DNA of 8,875 nucleotides from an uncultured Faecalibacterium sp. (GCA_900772565.1 CAAHET010000219.1:1-8875), one strand, 5' to 3'. Shown: positions 1 to 6,877, counted from the stretch's first letter. The notes: generated by a model from the letters alone, not told the origin. Numbers and translations: made by a program.

Positions 1-82
1 CCGCACCCAGTTCACACTGGTGCGGCAGATGGAAGAGGTTTTCGATCAGATGCTGGAAATCGTCTGCCCGGACAACCACTGA
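1..82 (+). CDS. C-terminal tail of an unidentified protein (5' truncated by window)
   Basis: Reading from base 2, an open frame gives 26 residues, containing VRQMEEVFDQMLEIVCPDNH, and ends at TGA 80-82. The tail is amphipathic and acidic and looks like the end of a helical soluble domain. The strong intrinsic terminator 30 bases downstream supports this frame as the end of a real forward transcription unit. The family cannot be recognised from so short a tail. Confidence 0.6.
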   Translation, partial: RTQFTLVRQMEEVFDQMLEIVCPDNH

Positions 83-111
83 TTTCGCAATCTCCTCCAT
101 TCGGATACAGC

Positions 112-159
112 AAGAAGCATGGACGCTCTCCTTTTCGGGTGCGTCCATGCTTCTTTTTT
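112..159 (+). terminator. Rho-independent terminator of the truncated upstream gene
   Basis: A perfect 15-bp stem pairs 112-126 (core GCATGGACGC) with 141-155, with a 14-base loop, and runs directly into a T tract (154-159). It ends the forward gene at 82. On the reverse strand there is no comparable T run, so it works mainly forward. Confidence 0.93.
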
Positions 160-528
160 ACAGCTTATCCCTACACCTCCATCAAATCGTCCTTTGAGGA
201 CGCTGGGAGCATCGAGAACATGATGCTGTAGCAAATTAGGAAAGCCCTTTTCAGCCCTGACCAATCACAATCCCCCAATGGCTATCATTGTAGCTGTAAA
301 TAAAAAACAGCTCAAACAGTCTCCTATAAGTCCTACTCTCTCCGCTTTACTGCAATAAAATTTGCAAAACCATCTTGGCGCCCCCTGTTTTTTTGTTTTG
401 TACAAGGCTGTGCTCTCACACCTTATACTCCAAGCGCCGCCTTCAAATTAGCTCTGCTACACCACAACCTCTACCACATTCTTGCTAAATGCCACCTAAG
501 TGGGTGCCAAAATTGCAGAGCGTTTCTC
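160..528. other. Gene-poor spacer, possible eroded gene tail at its left end
   Basis: No convincing gene is seen. The stretch is more AT-rich than its neighbours and contains a T-rich run near 388-400. From about 160 to 231 the forward frame ending at TAG 229-231 reads AYPYTSIKSSFEDAGSIENM followed by ML, which has protein-like composition and could be the end of a decayed gene, but the frame upstream passes through the terminator hairpin and has no start. No clear terminator was found for the reverse S41 gene that ends at 529; only a weak imperfect hairpin near 488-508 is visible. Confidence 0.4.
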
Positions 529-1785
529 TCAGAGCGTCTGCGCCTTCTCTGCCAGAAGATCCCGGATACACTCTGCCGCCGTCCACGGAACAACTACATC
601 CGGCTGAACTCCGCGCTCGTCCACACCCTTCCCTTCCAGTGAAGCCACCGTGCGGCTGATGGGATAAGTAAAGCTGAATGCATCGTACACCACCGTTACG
701 GGGTTCGTGTAATCCAGCGTACCCATGGTGGGACGCCCCAGCAGCACGGCTCTGCCCTGCTGTTTTGCCAGCTGGACAAAATGTTCTGCCTCCTGCTCGC
801 ACCAGGTATCAGTCAGCAGGATCACCTTCTCCGGCCCACGGCGTAGAATGGGCGTTTCGGCGGGAACGGGCAGGGCTTCCACCTCATCCACCCAGCCTTT
901 GCCGCTCTGGTCGCGGTAATAGCTGGTCCACTGCTGCGCCATCTGCCGCAGCGCGGGATCCTCATCTACAAGATAGGGCTTCAGCATCCGGATGAGCCGG
1001 GTGCAGTTCATTTTCGTGTAGTTGGTGCGGATGCGCCGGTCGCCGAAGATCTCCTCGGCTGTGGTATCCTCTGCCGCAATGTAGGGCAGCAGCGGCAGAA
1101 GTGCTTCTTCGTCCTCCCCACGGGTCGTGCGCAGATCGATCACCAGCTGTGTGCAGCCATCCAGCTGCGCCTGATGGGCCTGCACAAACGCTTCCAGCAC
1201 CATCGCATCGTTCAGGGTACCGGGGTTCAACAGCAGCGCCCCTGTCCCCAGTTCCTGCACAGACGGCGCGTCATCCCCTTCCACCGGGTAGCGGGCCAGT
1301 TCCAGCGTTTCCTCGATGCCATCGGCATGGCGCACCGTGATGTCCCGTGCCAACTTCAGATAGCCGTTCCACTGTTCCCGCTCCGGCACATCAGCAGCCA
1401 GCAGGGGGTTGGGCAGGTTCTGTACGATGCGCTCCGGCGCAGTCCGGTTGATGGCCAGCACCGCATCGCCCGGCTGCAGGCGCGTTTCCTGTGTTACCAG
1501 ATCCACAAACATGCCCTCCGGGCAGCGGCGCACCGCAAACCCACGGGAAAAAGGGGTATAGTCTGCGTCATGCAGGGCAAATTTCAGGTTGCGGTCCCGC
1601 ATACCGGCGCAATACTGGCTCACGGCCTGCAGCACCAGCAGCGAGGACATCCGCCGGTCATAGTAGGCCTGTCCCAGCATGGTGACAAAGGGTGATGGGT
1701 CGTGCCGCTTCTGCTTTGCATCCCAGCCCGCATAGTCGTTGCGCATGGTCAAAAACAGATCCTTCAAAAGCTTGTTGCTTTCCAT
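529..1785 (-). CDS. S41 family peptidase-like protein, probable pseudoprotease
   Basis: A 418-residue soluble protein without signal peptide or membrane segment. Residues 80-125 resemble a PDZ-like domain (LQPGDAVLAINRTAPERI). Residues 180-400 carry the S41 C-terminal-processing-peptidase fold: LVIDLRTTRGED (214-225, usually DLRxNxGG), LLTDTWCEQEAEHFV (323-337), GRPTMGTLDYTN (350-361) and EGKGVDERGVQPDVVVPW (384-401). In active relatives the stretch around 326-334 contains the nucleophilic serine; aligned by eye, that position is Gln331, and the Lys of CtpA/Prc enzymes is Thr356. It is therefore probably catalytically dead, though the family call is firm. The ATG at 1783-1785 is preceded by a GAGGAGGG ribosome site (1792-1799) at good spacing. 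It lies downstream of the reductase gene behind a terminator, so it may be expressed by read-through. Confidence 0.85.
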   Translation of the reverse strand: MESNKLLKDLFLTMRNDYAGWDAKQKRHDPSPFVTMLGQAYYDRRMSSLLVLQAVSQYCAGMRDRNLKFALHDADYTPFSRGFAVRRCPEGMFVDLVTQETRLQPGDAVLAINRTAPERIVQNLPNPLLAADVPEREQWNGYLKLARDITVRHADGIEETLELARYPVEGDDAPSVQELGTGALLLNPGTLNDAMVLEAFVQAHQAQLDGCTQLVIDLRTTRGEDEEALLPLLPYIAAEDTTAEEIFGDRRIRTNYTKMNCTRLIRMLKPYLVDEDPALRQMAQQWTSYYRDQSGKGWVDEVEALPVPAETPILRRGPEKVILLTDTWCEQEAEHFVQLAKQQGRAVLLGRPTMGTLDYTNPVTVVYDAFSFTYPISRTVASLEGKGVDERGVQPDVVVPWTAAECIRDLLAEKAQTL

Positions 1786-1819
1786 TTCCAGCCCTCCTCG
1801 GCGGATGTTTCGGTTGCAT

Positions 1820-1860
1820 AAAAACGGCTGCTGCGCAGTGCTCTGTACAGCAGCCGTTTG
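1820..1860 (-). terminator. Intrinsic terminator after the reductase gene
   Basis: A perfect 12-bp stem pairs 1822-1833 (AAACGGCTGCTG) with 1848-1859, with a 14-base loop. Read on the reverse strand it is followed by five Ts, so it stops transcripts from the reductase gene, whose stop codon is about 47 bases upstream. It lies only 34 bases before the S41 start codon, and no separate S41 promoter was seen between them. Confidence 0.85.
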
Positions 1861-1906
1861 TTGGGTTCAGTGTGTCTTTTGCGGATAGTGCCTATCTTCG
1901 GCAGGC

Positions 1907-4111
1907 TCAGACGTTGTCCACGCAGAACTGACCTGCCAGACGGCCATGCGTGACAGCCATGCCAATGGAGTTACCAGCGCAGGGGGTGCTGTAGCCGGTA
2001 CCATAGCGGCCGCCCAGACTGTTGCCGGCTGCATACAGGCCCTTGATGGGCTCGTAGTCGATGTTCAGCACGTTCAGGTTCAGGTCAGTCATCATGCCGT
2101 TCATCGTGACCATGCTGGGGCTTGCGCTGCGGTTGCCCAGAGTCTGGGCACAGCCGTAGAACGGTGCCTCTCGGATGGGGATCAGGGCGCTTGCATCCTT
2201 GCCGAACTTGTCGTCCTTACCGGCATCGCACATGGCGTTGTACTCGTCGATGCTTGCCATGAAGGTGTCCATCTTGTCATCGGGCACGCCCATTGCCTTG
2301 GCCAGCTCTTCCAGCGTATCGCACTTAAACACCTTAGACATCATACGCTCGGCCACAAAGCAGCTGCGGATGGTCTGCTCCTCGCTGGAGCAGGGCAGTG
2401 CCTCCATATCATCGATCAGATCCTGATAGTACTGCGGACGGCCTGCGTTGGGGCCGGAGTGCTCGATGCCGCAGGCGCAGATGCTCTTCATGAAGTTCTT
2501 GTCGGTGACCAGCCAGCCGGTAGCGTTCTTCTGGCGCGCAGTGGCGGTGGAAGCACCGGTCACATTGCCCTCGTTGCAGAAGCGTTTGCCGTCGCTGTTA
2601 AGCCACAGCATGCTGTTGGCACCCCAGGGGGTGGAGTTGATACCGCCGCCCAGGATCATGGTGCCGCGGGGGGCCGGCTCGATCATGCCGCCTGCCCAGC
2701 ACATCATCTTCAGGCTGGAGCCGTCGCGGCCGCCCATGAAGGAGAAGAAGTCCTTTTTCAGACCGCCTTCCCGTTCGTTGCGCTCCATGTACTCGTTCAT
2801 CAGTGCCCAGCACATTTCCGCATTGCCTGCGTAGTCGCCGCCGCACATCACAACGCCCATCTTGGTGTTGTACTTGACGATCTTGCCATCGGCGTTCTTT
2901 GCGATCACGCCGACCACATCGCCGTTGTCGTTCTGCACCAGAACCTGTGCTGCGGTGCCGTAGTACAGCTGTGCGCCGTAGTCCTGTACAGCCTTATCCA
3001 GCTGTGCCTGCTGCACATACTTCAGCACGCTGTTGGCGGCAACGCCATCCACCGGCTCTGCACTGTAAGGGCCCATGAACTGGATAGTTGCGGGCCAGGT
3101 GCGGGTGCCGGGCTTGCGGGGGTAATTGGTCATATCCAGACAGTCGTAGATATTTTTGCCTGCGGCGATCTTGTCATAATCTGCGTTCAGGTGGATGATG
3201 GTCCAGCCGTCCTCAGAGTTATCGTAGGTGTAAACGCGCTCGTCCACGCCCATCTCCTTGCAGACATCCAGCATGTGGTCCAGCGTCTCGCCGGAGTGCT
3301 GCACATACAGGCTGACGATGCCGGGATCGGCACGGCCGCCGCTGCGGGTAACGAACTCATCGCAGATCTGACCCAGATCCCATGCGGGGATGCCTGCATC
3401 CTGTGCAAACTTGGAGTTCCATGCGCCGATGTCCTCACCGTACCACGCAAAGTTATCCTCGGTCTGGGACTCGATGCCCACGACCTTTGCGCCCTTCTCA
3501 GCAGCGCCCAGAACAGCAGCCACACCGGCGTGACCCAGACCCACGACGCAGACATCGCAGTCCACCTCGCTGTCTACACTGCTGAAAGCAGGTGCTTCCC
3601 CCAGCCAGTCGCCGGGGCCGGAGTAACCGAACACACGGCCGTCTGCCTTGGCGGCAGCCCGTGCTGCGCCACGGGGATCATCGCCGTAGCTGGTGCTTTC
3701 GTCCTCAGCACCGCCGGTCAGACCCATTGCCTGCTGGATGCAGTCTGCGGCAGCTTCCTTGACGGCATTGGAGGTGACAGTAGCACCAGAAACGCCGTCG
3801 ATCTCAGCATTCTGGGCCTCCATCAGCATGGTCTGGAAGTCAGCGGCAGAGTTGACTGCCAGATCCAGCGTCTCATTGGCGGTATCCACCTTTACCTCGG
3901 TGATGGCGGTGTCGGAGAAGGTCATGGTGACGGTGATGTCATTCATGCCCTTTGCCGTGGCGGTGTAGGTGCCGGCGGTGTAGACCGAAGCCCCGGAGGA
4001 GGCCACAGACGAGCTGGAGGAATTGCAGGCAGACAGAGCGCCAGCCGTAACGCCGCTCATGGCGGCGGCAGCAGCGATCTTCAGAAAGCCTTTGCGCGAG
4101 ATCTTGTTCAT
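1907..4111 (-). CDS. Surface lipoprotein reductase: FMN-binding domain plus FAD fumarate-reductase-like domain
   Basis: A 734-residue flavoprotein. The N-terminus SRKGFLKIAAAAAM is a Tat-like signal (one K in place of the second R) leading to lipobox LSAC with Cys29, so it is likely exported and lipid-anchored. A Ser-rich linker leads to an FMN_bind domain (about 45-130) with DGVSGATVTS (105-114); in this family Thr111 receives FMN covalently from ApbE. From about 185 to the end is a FAD_binding_2 domain with a dinucleotide motif VVGLGHAG (189-196), SGGRADPG and a C-terminal GLYAAGNSLGG. The family passes electrons from the membrane quinone/EET chain to small organic acceptors outside the cell. 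The fumarate reductase motif NRLGGNA is replaced by GYSTPCAGNS, so the substrate is probably not fumarate; it is unknown. The start at 4109-4111 has a GGGAG ribosome site seven bases upstream and gives a proper signal peptide. The divergent two-component system probably controls it. Confidence 0.88.
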   Translation of the reverse strand: MNKISRKGFLKIAAAAAMSGVTAGALSACNSSSSSVASSGASVYTAGTYTATAKGMNDITVTMTFSDTAITEVKVDTANETLDLAVNSAADFQTMLMEAQNAEIDGVSGATVTSNAVKEAAADCIQQAMGLTGGAEDESTSYGDDPRGAARAAAKADGRVFGYSGPGDWLGEAPAFSSVDSEVDCDVCVVGLGHAGVAAVLGAAEKGAKVVGIESQTEDNFAWYGEDIGAWNSKFAQDAGIPAWDLGQICDEFVTRSGGRADPGIVSLYVQHSGETLDHMLDVCKEMGVDERVYTYDNSEDGWTIIHLNADYDKIAAGKNIYDCLDMTNYPRKPGTRTWPATIQFMGPYSAEPVDGVAANSVLKYVQQAQLDKAVQDYGAQLYYGTAAQVLVQNDNGDVVGVIAKNADGKIVKYNTKMGVVMCGGDYAGNAEMCWALMNEYMERNEREGGLKKDFFSFMGGRDGSSLKMMCWAGGMIEPAPRGTMILGGGINSTPWGANSMLWLNSDGKRFCNEGNVTGASTATARQKNATGWLVTDKNFMKSICACGIEHSGPNAGRPQYYQDLIDDMEALPCSSEEQTIRSCFVAERMMSKVFKCDTLEELAKAMGVPDDKMDTFMASIDEYNAMCDAGKDDKFGKDASALIPIREAPFYGCAQTLGNRSASPSMVTMNGMMTDLNLNVLNIDYEPIKGLYAAGNSLGGRYGTGYSTPCAGNSIGMAVTHGRLAGQFCVDNV

Positions 4112-4163
4112 GAGATTTCTCCCTTTCCTGACGTTTTTCATCGTTCTTCGTGTCAGACATGCG

Positions 4164-4192
4164 TTGCACATATCTTGTATTTTTAGTATAAT
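4164..4192 (+). promoter_or_regulatory. Sigma-A type promoter for the two-component operon
   Basis: TTGCAC (4164-4169), 17 bases, then TATAAT (4187-4192): a near-consensus forward promoter. The start point would be near 4199, giving a leader of about 130 bases before the regulator's ATG. Its -10 physically overlaps the reverse -10 of the reductase gene. Confidence 0.72.
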
Positions 4193-4213
4193 GATAAAGT
4201 CTTAACAACCGGT
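4185..4213 (-). promoter_or_regulatory. Predicted activator-dependent promoter of the reductase gene
   Basis: On the reverse strand, 4190-4185 reads TATACT, a good -10. Neither 16, 17 nor 18 bases upstream is there anything like TTGACA; instead a TTGTTAAGA box (4208-4200) occupies the region between -10 and -35. A good -10 with a missing -35 next to a regulator box is typical of activator-dependent promoters. The inferred start is near 4178, about 67 bases before the reductase ATG. Confidence 0.5.
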
Positions 4214-4239
4214 GGTCTCATTTCTTAACAATTCTTAAG
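4199..4239. promoter_or_regulatory. Three-box direct repeat, likely operator for the OmpR/VanR-type regulator
   Basis: TTCTTAA occurs at 4222-4228 and again at 4232-4238, exactly 10 bases apart, and GTCTTAA at 4199-4205; TCTTAACAA is repeated in full at 4200-4208 and 4223-4231. Tandem half-sites one helical turn apart are how OmpR/PhoB-family dimers bind. The boxes lie upstream of the reductase -10 and just past the inferred forward start. Binding by the neighbouring regulator is inference from this arrangement. Confidence 0.55.
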
Positions 4240-4323
4240 TTTGTTGCGTTTTTCTTGCCAAAACCGCAGCAAGGAAGAAAAATAGACCATAGAATGAAGT
4301 GTGTTTCTGATAACAGGAGCGAA

Positions 4324-4335
4324 ATGGAATCATGA
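4324..4335 (+). other. Three-codon mini-ORF overlapping the regulator start
   Basis: ATG GAA TCA TGA (Met-Glu-Ser-stop) ends in an ATGA overlap with the regulator's ATG at 4332. The only ribosome site, AGGAG (4315-4319), lies 4 bases before the mini-ORF and 12 before the regulator ATG, so either start is off the optimum spacing. Ribosomes could load on the mini-ORF and re-initiate, but this may be chance. Confidence 0.3.
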
Positions 4336-5027
4336 CACAATGTAAGATCCTTGTAGTGGACGACAATGCCGACATCCGGGAGCTGCTGGAGATCCTGCTC
4401 ACCAGCGAAGGCTACGATGTCACTCTGGCTTCCAGCGGAGAACAGGCCCTTCAGCTGCTGCATCAGGAGTTGGATCTGGTGATCCTGGACATCATGATGC
4501 CCGGTATATCCGGCATCCGGGTGTGCGAGGCGATCCGGAAGCAGAGCAATGTCCCTGTGCTTTTTCTCACCGCGAAGGGGCAGGAAGAGGATATTTCTCT
4601 TGGGCTGCGGGTAGGTGCCGACGACTACCTGCCGAAACCGTTCTCCCATACCCAACTCACGGCGCGAGTCAAGAGCCTGCTGCGGCGGTACCGGGTGTAT
4701 CAGGGCAAGGGCGACCCGGAGGACGAGGCATGGCTGGTGCGGGGACCCCTGAAGATCAGCCGCACTTATAATGAAGTAGAAAAGAACGGCCTGCCCATCG
4801 ACCTGCCAGAGCTGGAATACCAGATGCTCCTGCTCATGGCTTCCCATGCGGGGCACATCTTCTCGGCGCAGAACCTCTACGAAAGCGTGTGGAACGAGCC
4901 TTATCTCTACTCCTCCAACGGCACCGTCATGGTGCACATCCGGAAGCTGCGGGTAAAGCTGGAAGATGACCCGCAGAACCCCAAATTGATCCAGACTGTC
5001 TGGGGAAAGGGATACCGCTTTGGCTGA
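4332..5027 (+). CDS. OmpR/VanR-family response regulator transcription factor
   Basis: 231 residues, normal length. The receiver domain (about 4-118) has the acidic pair Asp10-Asp11, the phospho-acceptor Asp53 in LVILDIMMPG, Thr80 in LFLTAK and Lys102 in YLPKPF. A winged-helix DNA-binding domain fills about 130-231, with LPELEYQMLLLMASH, the recognition-helix region TVMVHIRKLRVKLEDD and the terminal wing TVWGKGYRFG, closest to VanR-like regulators. It is phosphorylated by the kinase encoded next and probably binds the TTCTTAA boxes in the divergent spacer to control the reductase. ATG at 4332 is preferred because the receiver's first strand follows at once; the AGGAG site is 12 bases upstream, rather far. 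The coding region overlaps the kinase by 8 bases. Confidence 0.93.
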   Translation: MTQCKILVVDDNADIRELLEILLTSEGYDVTLASSGEQALQLLHQELDLVILDIMMPGISGIRVCEAIRKQSNVPVLFLTAKGQEEDISLGLRVGADDYLPKPFSHTQLTARVKSLLRRYRVYQGKGDPEDEAWLVRGPLKISRTYNEVEKNGLPIDLPELEYQMLLLMASHAGHIFSAQNLYESVWNEPYLYSSNGTVMVHIRKLRVKLEDDPQNPKLIQTVWGKGYRFG

Positions 5028-6351
5028 TTTCCGGGAAAAGCTGTTCCATGGTCTGCGAGGCGAACTGGTGCGTACCATCCTGCTGGCCATTGCCGTATCC
5101 GTTCTGCTGTACAATATCCTGCAGCCCATCAGCAAAACTGCACTGCAGACCTACTACCTCAACTCGGATTTTCTGCCGCGCAAGACCGATGCCGTGGGCA
5201 TCATGCTCCAGCAAAACGTTGCCGAGAGCGGTATTTCCAGCAAGCAGATACAACAGATGGCCGACTGGTACTCTAACGACGGCAGGCCCGGCGGCTGCAT
5301 CCTGCGGGTGGAAAAGGACGGCATCGTCATCTACGATTCTGCCCTGAACAACGTGGAGTATTACCGCACCTACAGTCAGGCCTCCAAAACGCTGGACGAA
5401 GAAGCCTATCTCCGCACCTACCCGCTGGAATTTTCCGATGGCAGCGCCACCCTTTACGTCTACGGCTACTTTGATTTTTTTGTGGACGAAGCCGTGCGCA
5501 CCTTTGAGTTCTGGCTCTGCCTGCTGCTGGGCATCTGTATCGTCCTGTGGGCCGTGTGGAAAAAGCTGAACTACATGGAGCTGCTGAATCAGAGCATCCG
5601 CGTATTGGAAGGCGGTCAACTGGACTACAAGGTGCCTGTGCAGGGCACCGATGAGCTGGCACAGATGGCTCGGAGCCTGAACGAGATGAGTGCTTCCCTC
5701 AAGCAGCAGATGGAGCAGGTACAACAGGCACAGACACAGCGGTACGAGCTGATCACCTCCCTCTCCCACGACCTGCGCACGCCGCTGACCGCCCAGTTGG
5801 GTTATCTGGAACTGCTGGCCGAGCACCGCTACCAGACCCCCGCGCAGCACGACGAATATCTGAACAAGTGCGTCCGCAGCTGCCGCAGCGTCATCGAACT
5901 GAGCAACGGGCTGTTCCGCATTGCCAGCGGCGAATCCCCTCAGCGGGACACCAAGCTGGAACAGTTGCCCGCGCCGGATATCTTTCTGCAGGTTTTTTCT
6001 GAAAAGCTGGCCCTGCTGGAGGAGACCGGATGGCAGGTGCAGTACCTTGCCCCCTCCTGCACGCCCTGCCTGCTGTGGCTAGACATCGATGCTCTCTGCC
6101 GCATTGCTGACAACCTGATCTCCAACCTACAGAAGTACGCCGACCCCGCACAGCCCGTCTGCTTTGAGGTCACCGCCGAAGATGACCGGTTCCGCGTCTG
6201 CCTTTCCAATGCAGTGTGCACCACCCCACAGGGCGATTCCCACGGTGTCGGCCTGAAAAACGTCGCCACTCTGATGGAGCGTATGCATGGGCAGAGCAGC
6301 TATACTTTTGAGGGCAGGACCTTCTGTATCACGCTGCATTTCTCCCGATAA
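5020..6351 (+). CDS. Membrane sensor histidine kinase
   Basis: 443 residues. Membrane segment 1 is at about 16-34 (LVRTILLAIAVSVLLYNIL) and segment 2 at about 161-181, enclosing an extracytoplasmic sensor domain of about 125 residues of unknown ligand. A HAMP linker (about 182-235) and a Gln-rich coiled coil lead to the HisKA helix with SLSHDLRTPL, His250 being the phosphorylation site. The ATPase domain has the N box in IADNLISNLQKYA (362-374) and a G2-like SHGVGLKNV (407-415), but the usual DxGxG of the G1 box is not visible; the matching region reads VCLSNAVCTTPQG. Start is TTG at 5020, preceded by GGGGAAAGG (about 5002-5010) and overlapping the regulator's stop by 8 bases, so the pair is translationally coupled. 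A later start would lose the first membrane segment. Confidence 0.9.
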   Translation: MADFREKLFHGLRGELVRTILLAIAVSVLLYNILQPISKTALQTYYLNSDFLPRKTDAVGIMLQQNVAESGISSKQIQQMADWYSNDGRPGGCILRVEKDGIVIYDSALNNVEYYRTYSQASKTLDEEAYLRTYPLEFSDGSATLYVYGYFDFFVDEAVRTFEFWLCLLLGICIVLWAVWKKLNYMELLNQSIRVLEGGQLDYKVPVQGTDELAQMARSLNEMSASLKQQMEQVQQAQTQRYELITSLSHDLRTPLTAQLGYLELLAEHRYQTPAQHDEYLNKCVRSCRSVIELSNGLFRIASGESPQRDTKLEQLPAPDIFLQVFSEKLALLEETGWQVQYLAPSCTPCLLWLDIDALCRIADNLISNLQKYADPAQPVCFEVTAEDDRFRVCLSNAVCTTPQGDSHGVGLKNVATLMERMHGQSSYTFEGRTFCITLHFSR

Positions 6352-6395
6352 TGCACTCCGCCCAAGTCAGATATGCCTTTTATCCCACATACGCA

Positions 6396-6439
6396 AACCC
6401 GCCCCAGCTTCCTGTTGCGGAAACTGGGGCGGGTTGTTT
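6396..6439 (+). terminator. Intrinsic terminator of the two-component operon
   Basis: A perfect 12-bp GC-rich stem pairs 6396-6407 (AACCCGCCCCAG) with 6424-6435, with a small inner TTCC/GGAA stem. It is followed by a short imperfect T run (TTGTTTA). It lies 45 bases after the kinase stop. Confidence 0.8.
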
Positions 6440-6450
6440 ACATTACAGAG

Positions 6451-6611
6451 TTATCTGATACACCCGTGCAGTGGACATGGGTAGCAGATAGCTTTTTCCT
6501 CGTCTGCCCTTGTGGTGATGTAGTAGAACCCCCTTGTCTTTGACCTCCTGCCTTAGTGCGGTCAATAGCCGTCTTTAACTGGGTACTGATGGAGTAGAAG
6601 TATACCGGACT
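6451..6611 (-). pseudogene. Remnant of an NADPH-dependent FMN reductase (flavodoxin fold)
   Basis: Read on the reverse strand, SPVYFYSISTQLKTAIDRT matches the flavin-binding and following helix segment of the family (typically SPVYYYSMSAQLKxxIDR). The reading then moves to a second frame for RQEVKDKG and, after what looks like one extra G in a G run near 6530, to a third frame for FYYITTRADEEKAI, the next conserved strand (usually KDKxFYYIxTxAD). It stops at TAA 6451-6453. The N-terminal half with the flavodoxin loop is missing. Frameshifts in conserved motifs make this a decayed gene. An unbroken 88-codon frame through it (6438-6704) mixes real and shifted segments and is not a real product. 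Family assigned from memory of its motifs. Confidence 0.72.
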
Positions 6612-6842
6612 TGCCGTGCAGGGAGATGGCACCATTGACACCTGCTGTAAATATTCCGGCATCAGCGTGAGGTTCTCACTCAGCAGATTCAGCAGTTGCA
6701 GCACACGCTGGAAACTGCTGAGTACAAGTGCTGGTTCTATGAAACCGCCAAAGTTGCCGGAACAGTGGATGTCCTCAGTGCTATGACCGATGCGGATATA
6801 CCAGTGCAGTTCCGTGCCATCCGGCAGGTGCCGCGGGGATAG
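6598..6842 (+). pseudogene. C-terminal remnant of a MerR-family regulator
   Basis: Forward frame from 6598 reads KYTGLAVQGDGTI, the MerR segment that follows the DNA-binding domain (commonly Y..LalqGdxTIxxR). After a one-base loss and an apparent CAA-to-TAA change near 6640-6650, the frame from 6651 continues IFRHQREVLTQQIQQLQHTL then ETAEYKCWFYETAKVAGT, the long dimerisation helix and conserved YKCWxYETA segment, ending at TAG 6840-6842. The winged-helix DNA-binding half is absent, so it cannot function. Its first bases overlap the FMN reductase remnant on the other strand. Its own terminator survives downstream (6878-6917). Confidence 0.75.
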
Positions 6843-6877
6843 AAGGTGCCGAAAAGCGAAGAATAAAAATACTGCTT

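Noticed and set aside
46..264. 72-codon reverse open frame
   Set aside because: It runs through the perfect terminator hairpin at 112-159 and has no recognisable family or good ribosome site.
4112..4171. Upstream start for the reductase adding 20 residues
   Set aside because: The extension puts a charged stretch before the signal peptide and lacks a ribosome site; ATG 4111 has one and begins a proper Tat/lipoprotein signal.
1946..4186. A 746-codon forward open frame opposite the reductase
   Set aside because: It mirrors the reductase gene; its Ala/His/Val-rich, low-complexity product with no domain is a by-product of GC-rich codon use on the other strand.
4218..5850. Long reverse open frames opposite the regulator and kinase
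   Set aside because: Antisense shadows of two clear genes, without ribosome sites or recognisable motifs.
6438..6704. 88-codon reverse open frame as an intact gene
   Set aside because: It joins the antisense of a MerR remnant to a frameshifted FMN reductase remnant; conserved residues continue in other frames.
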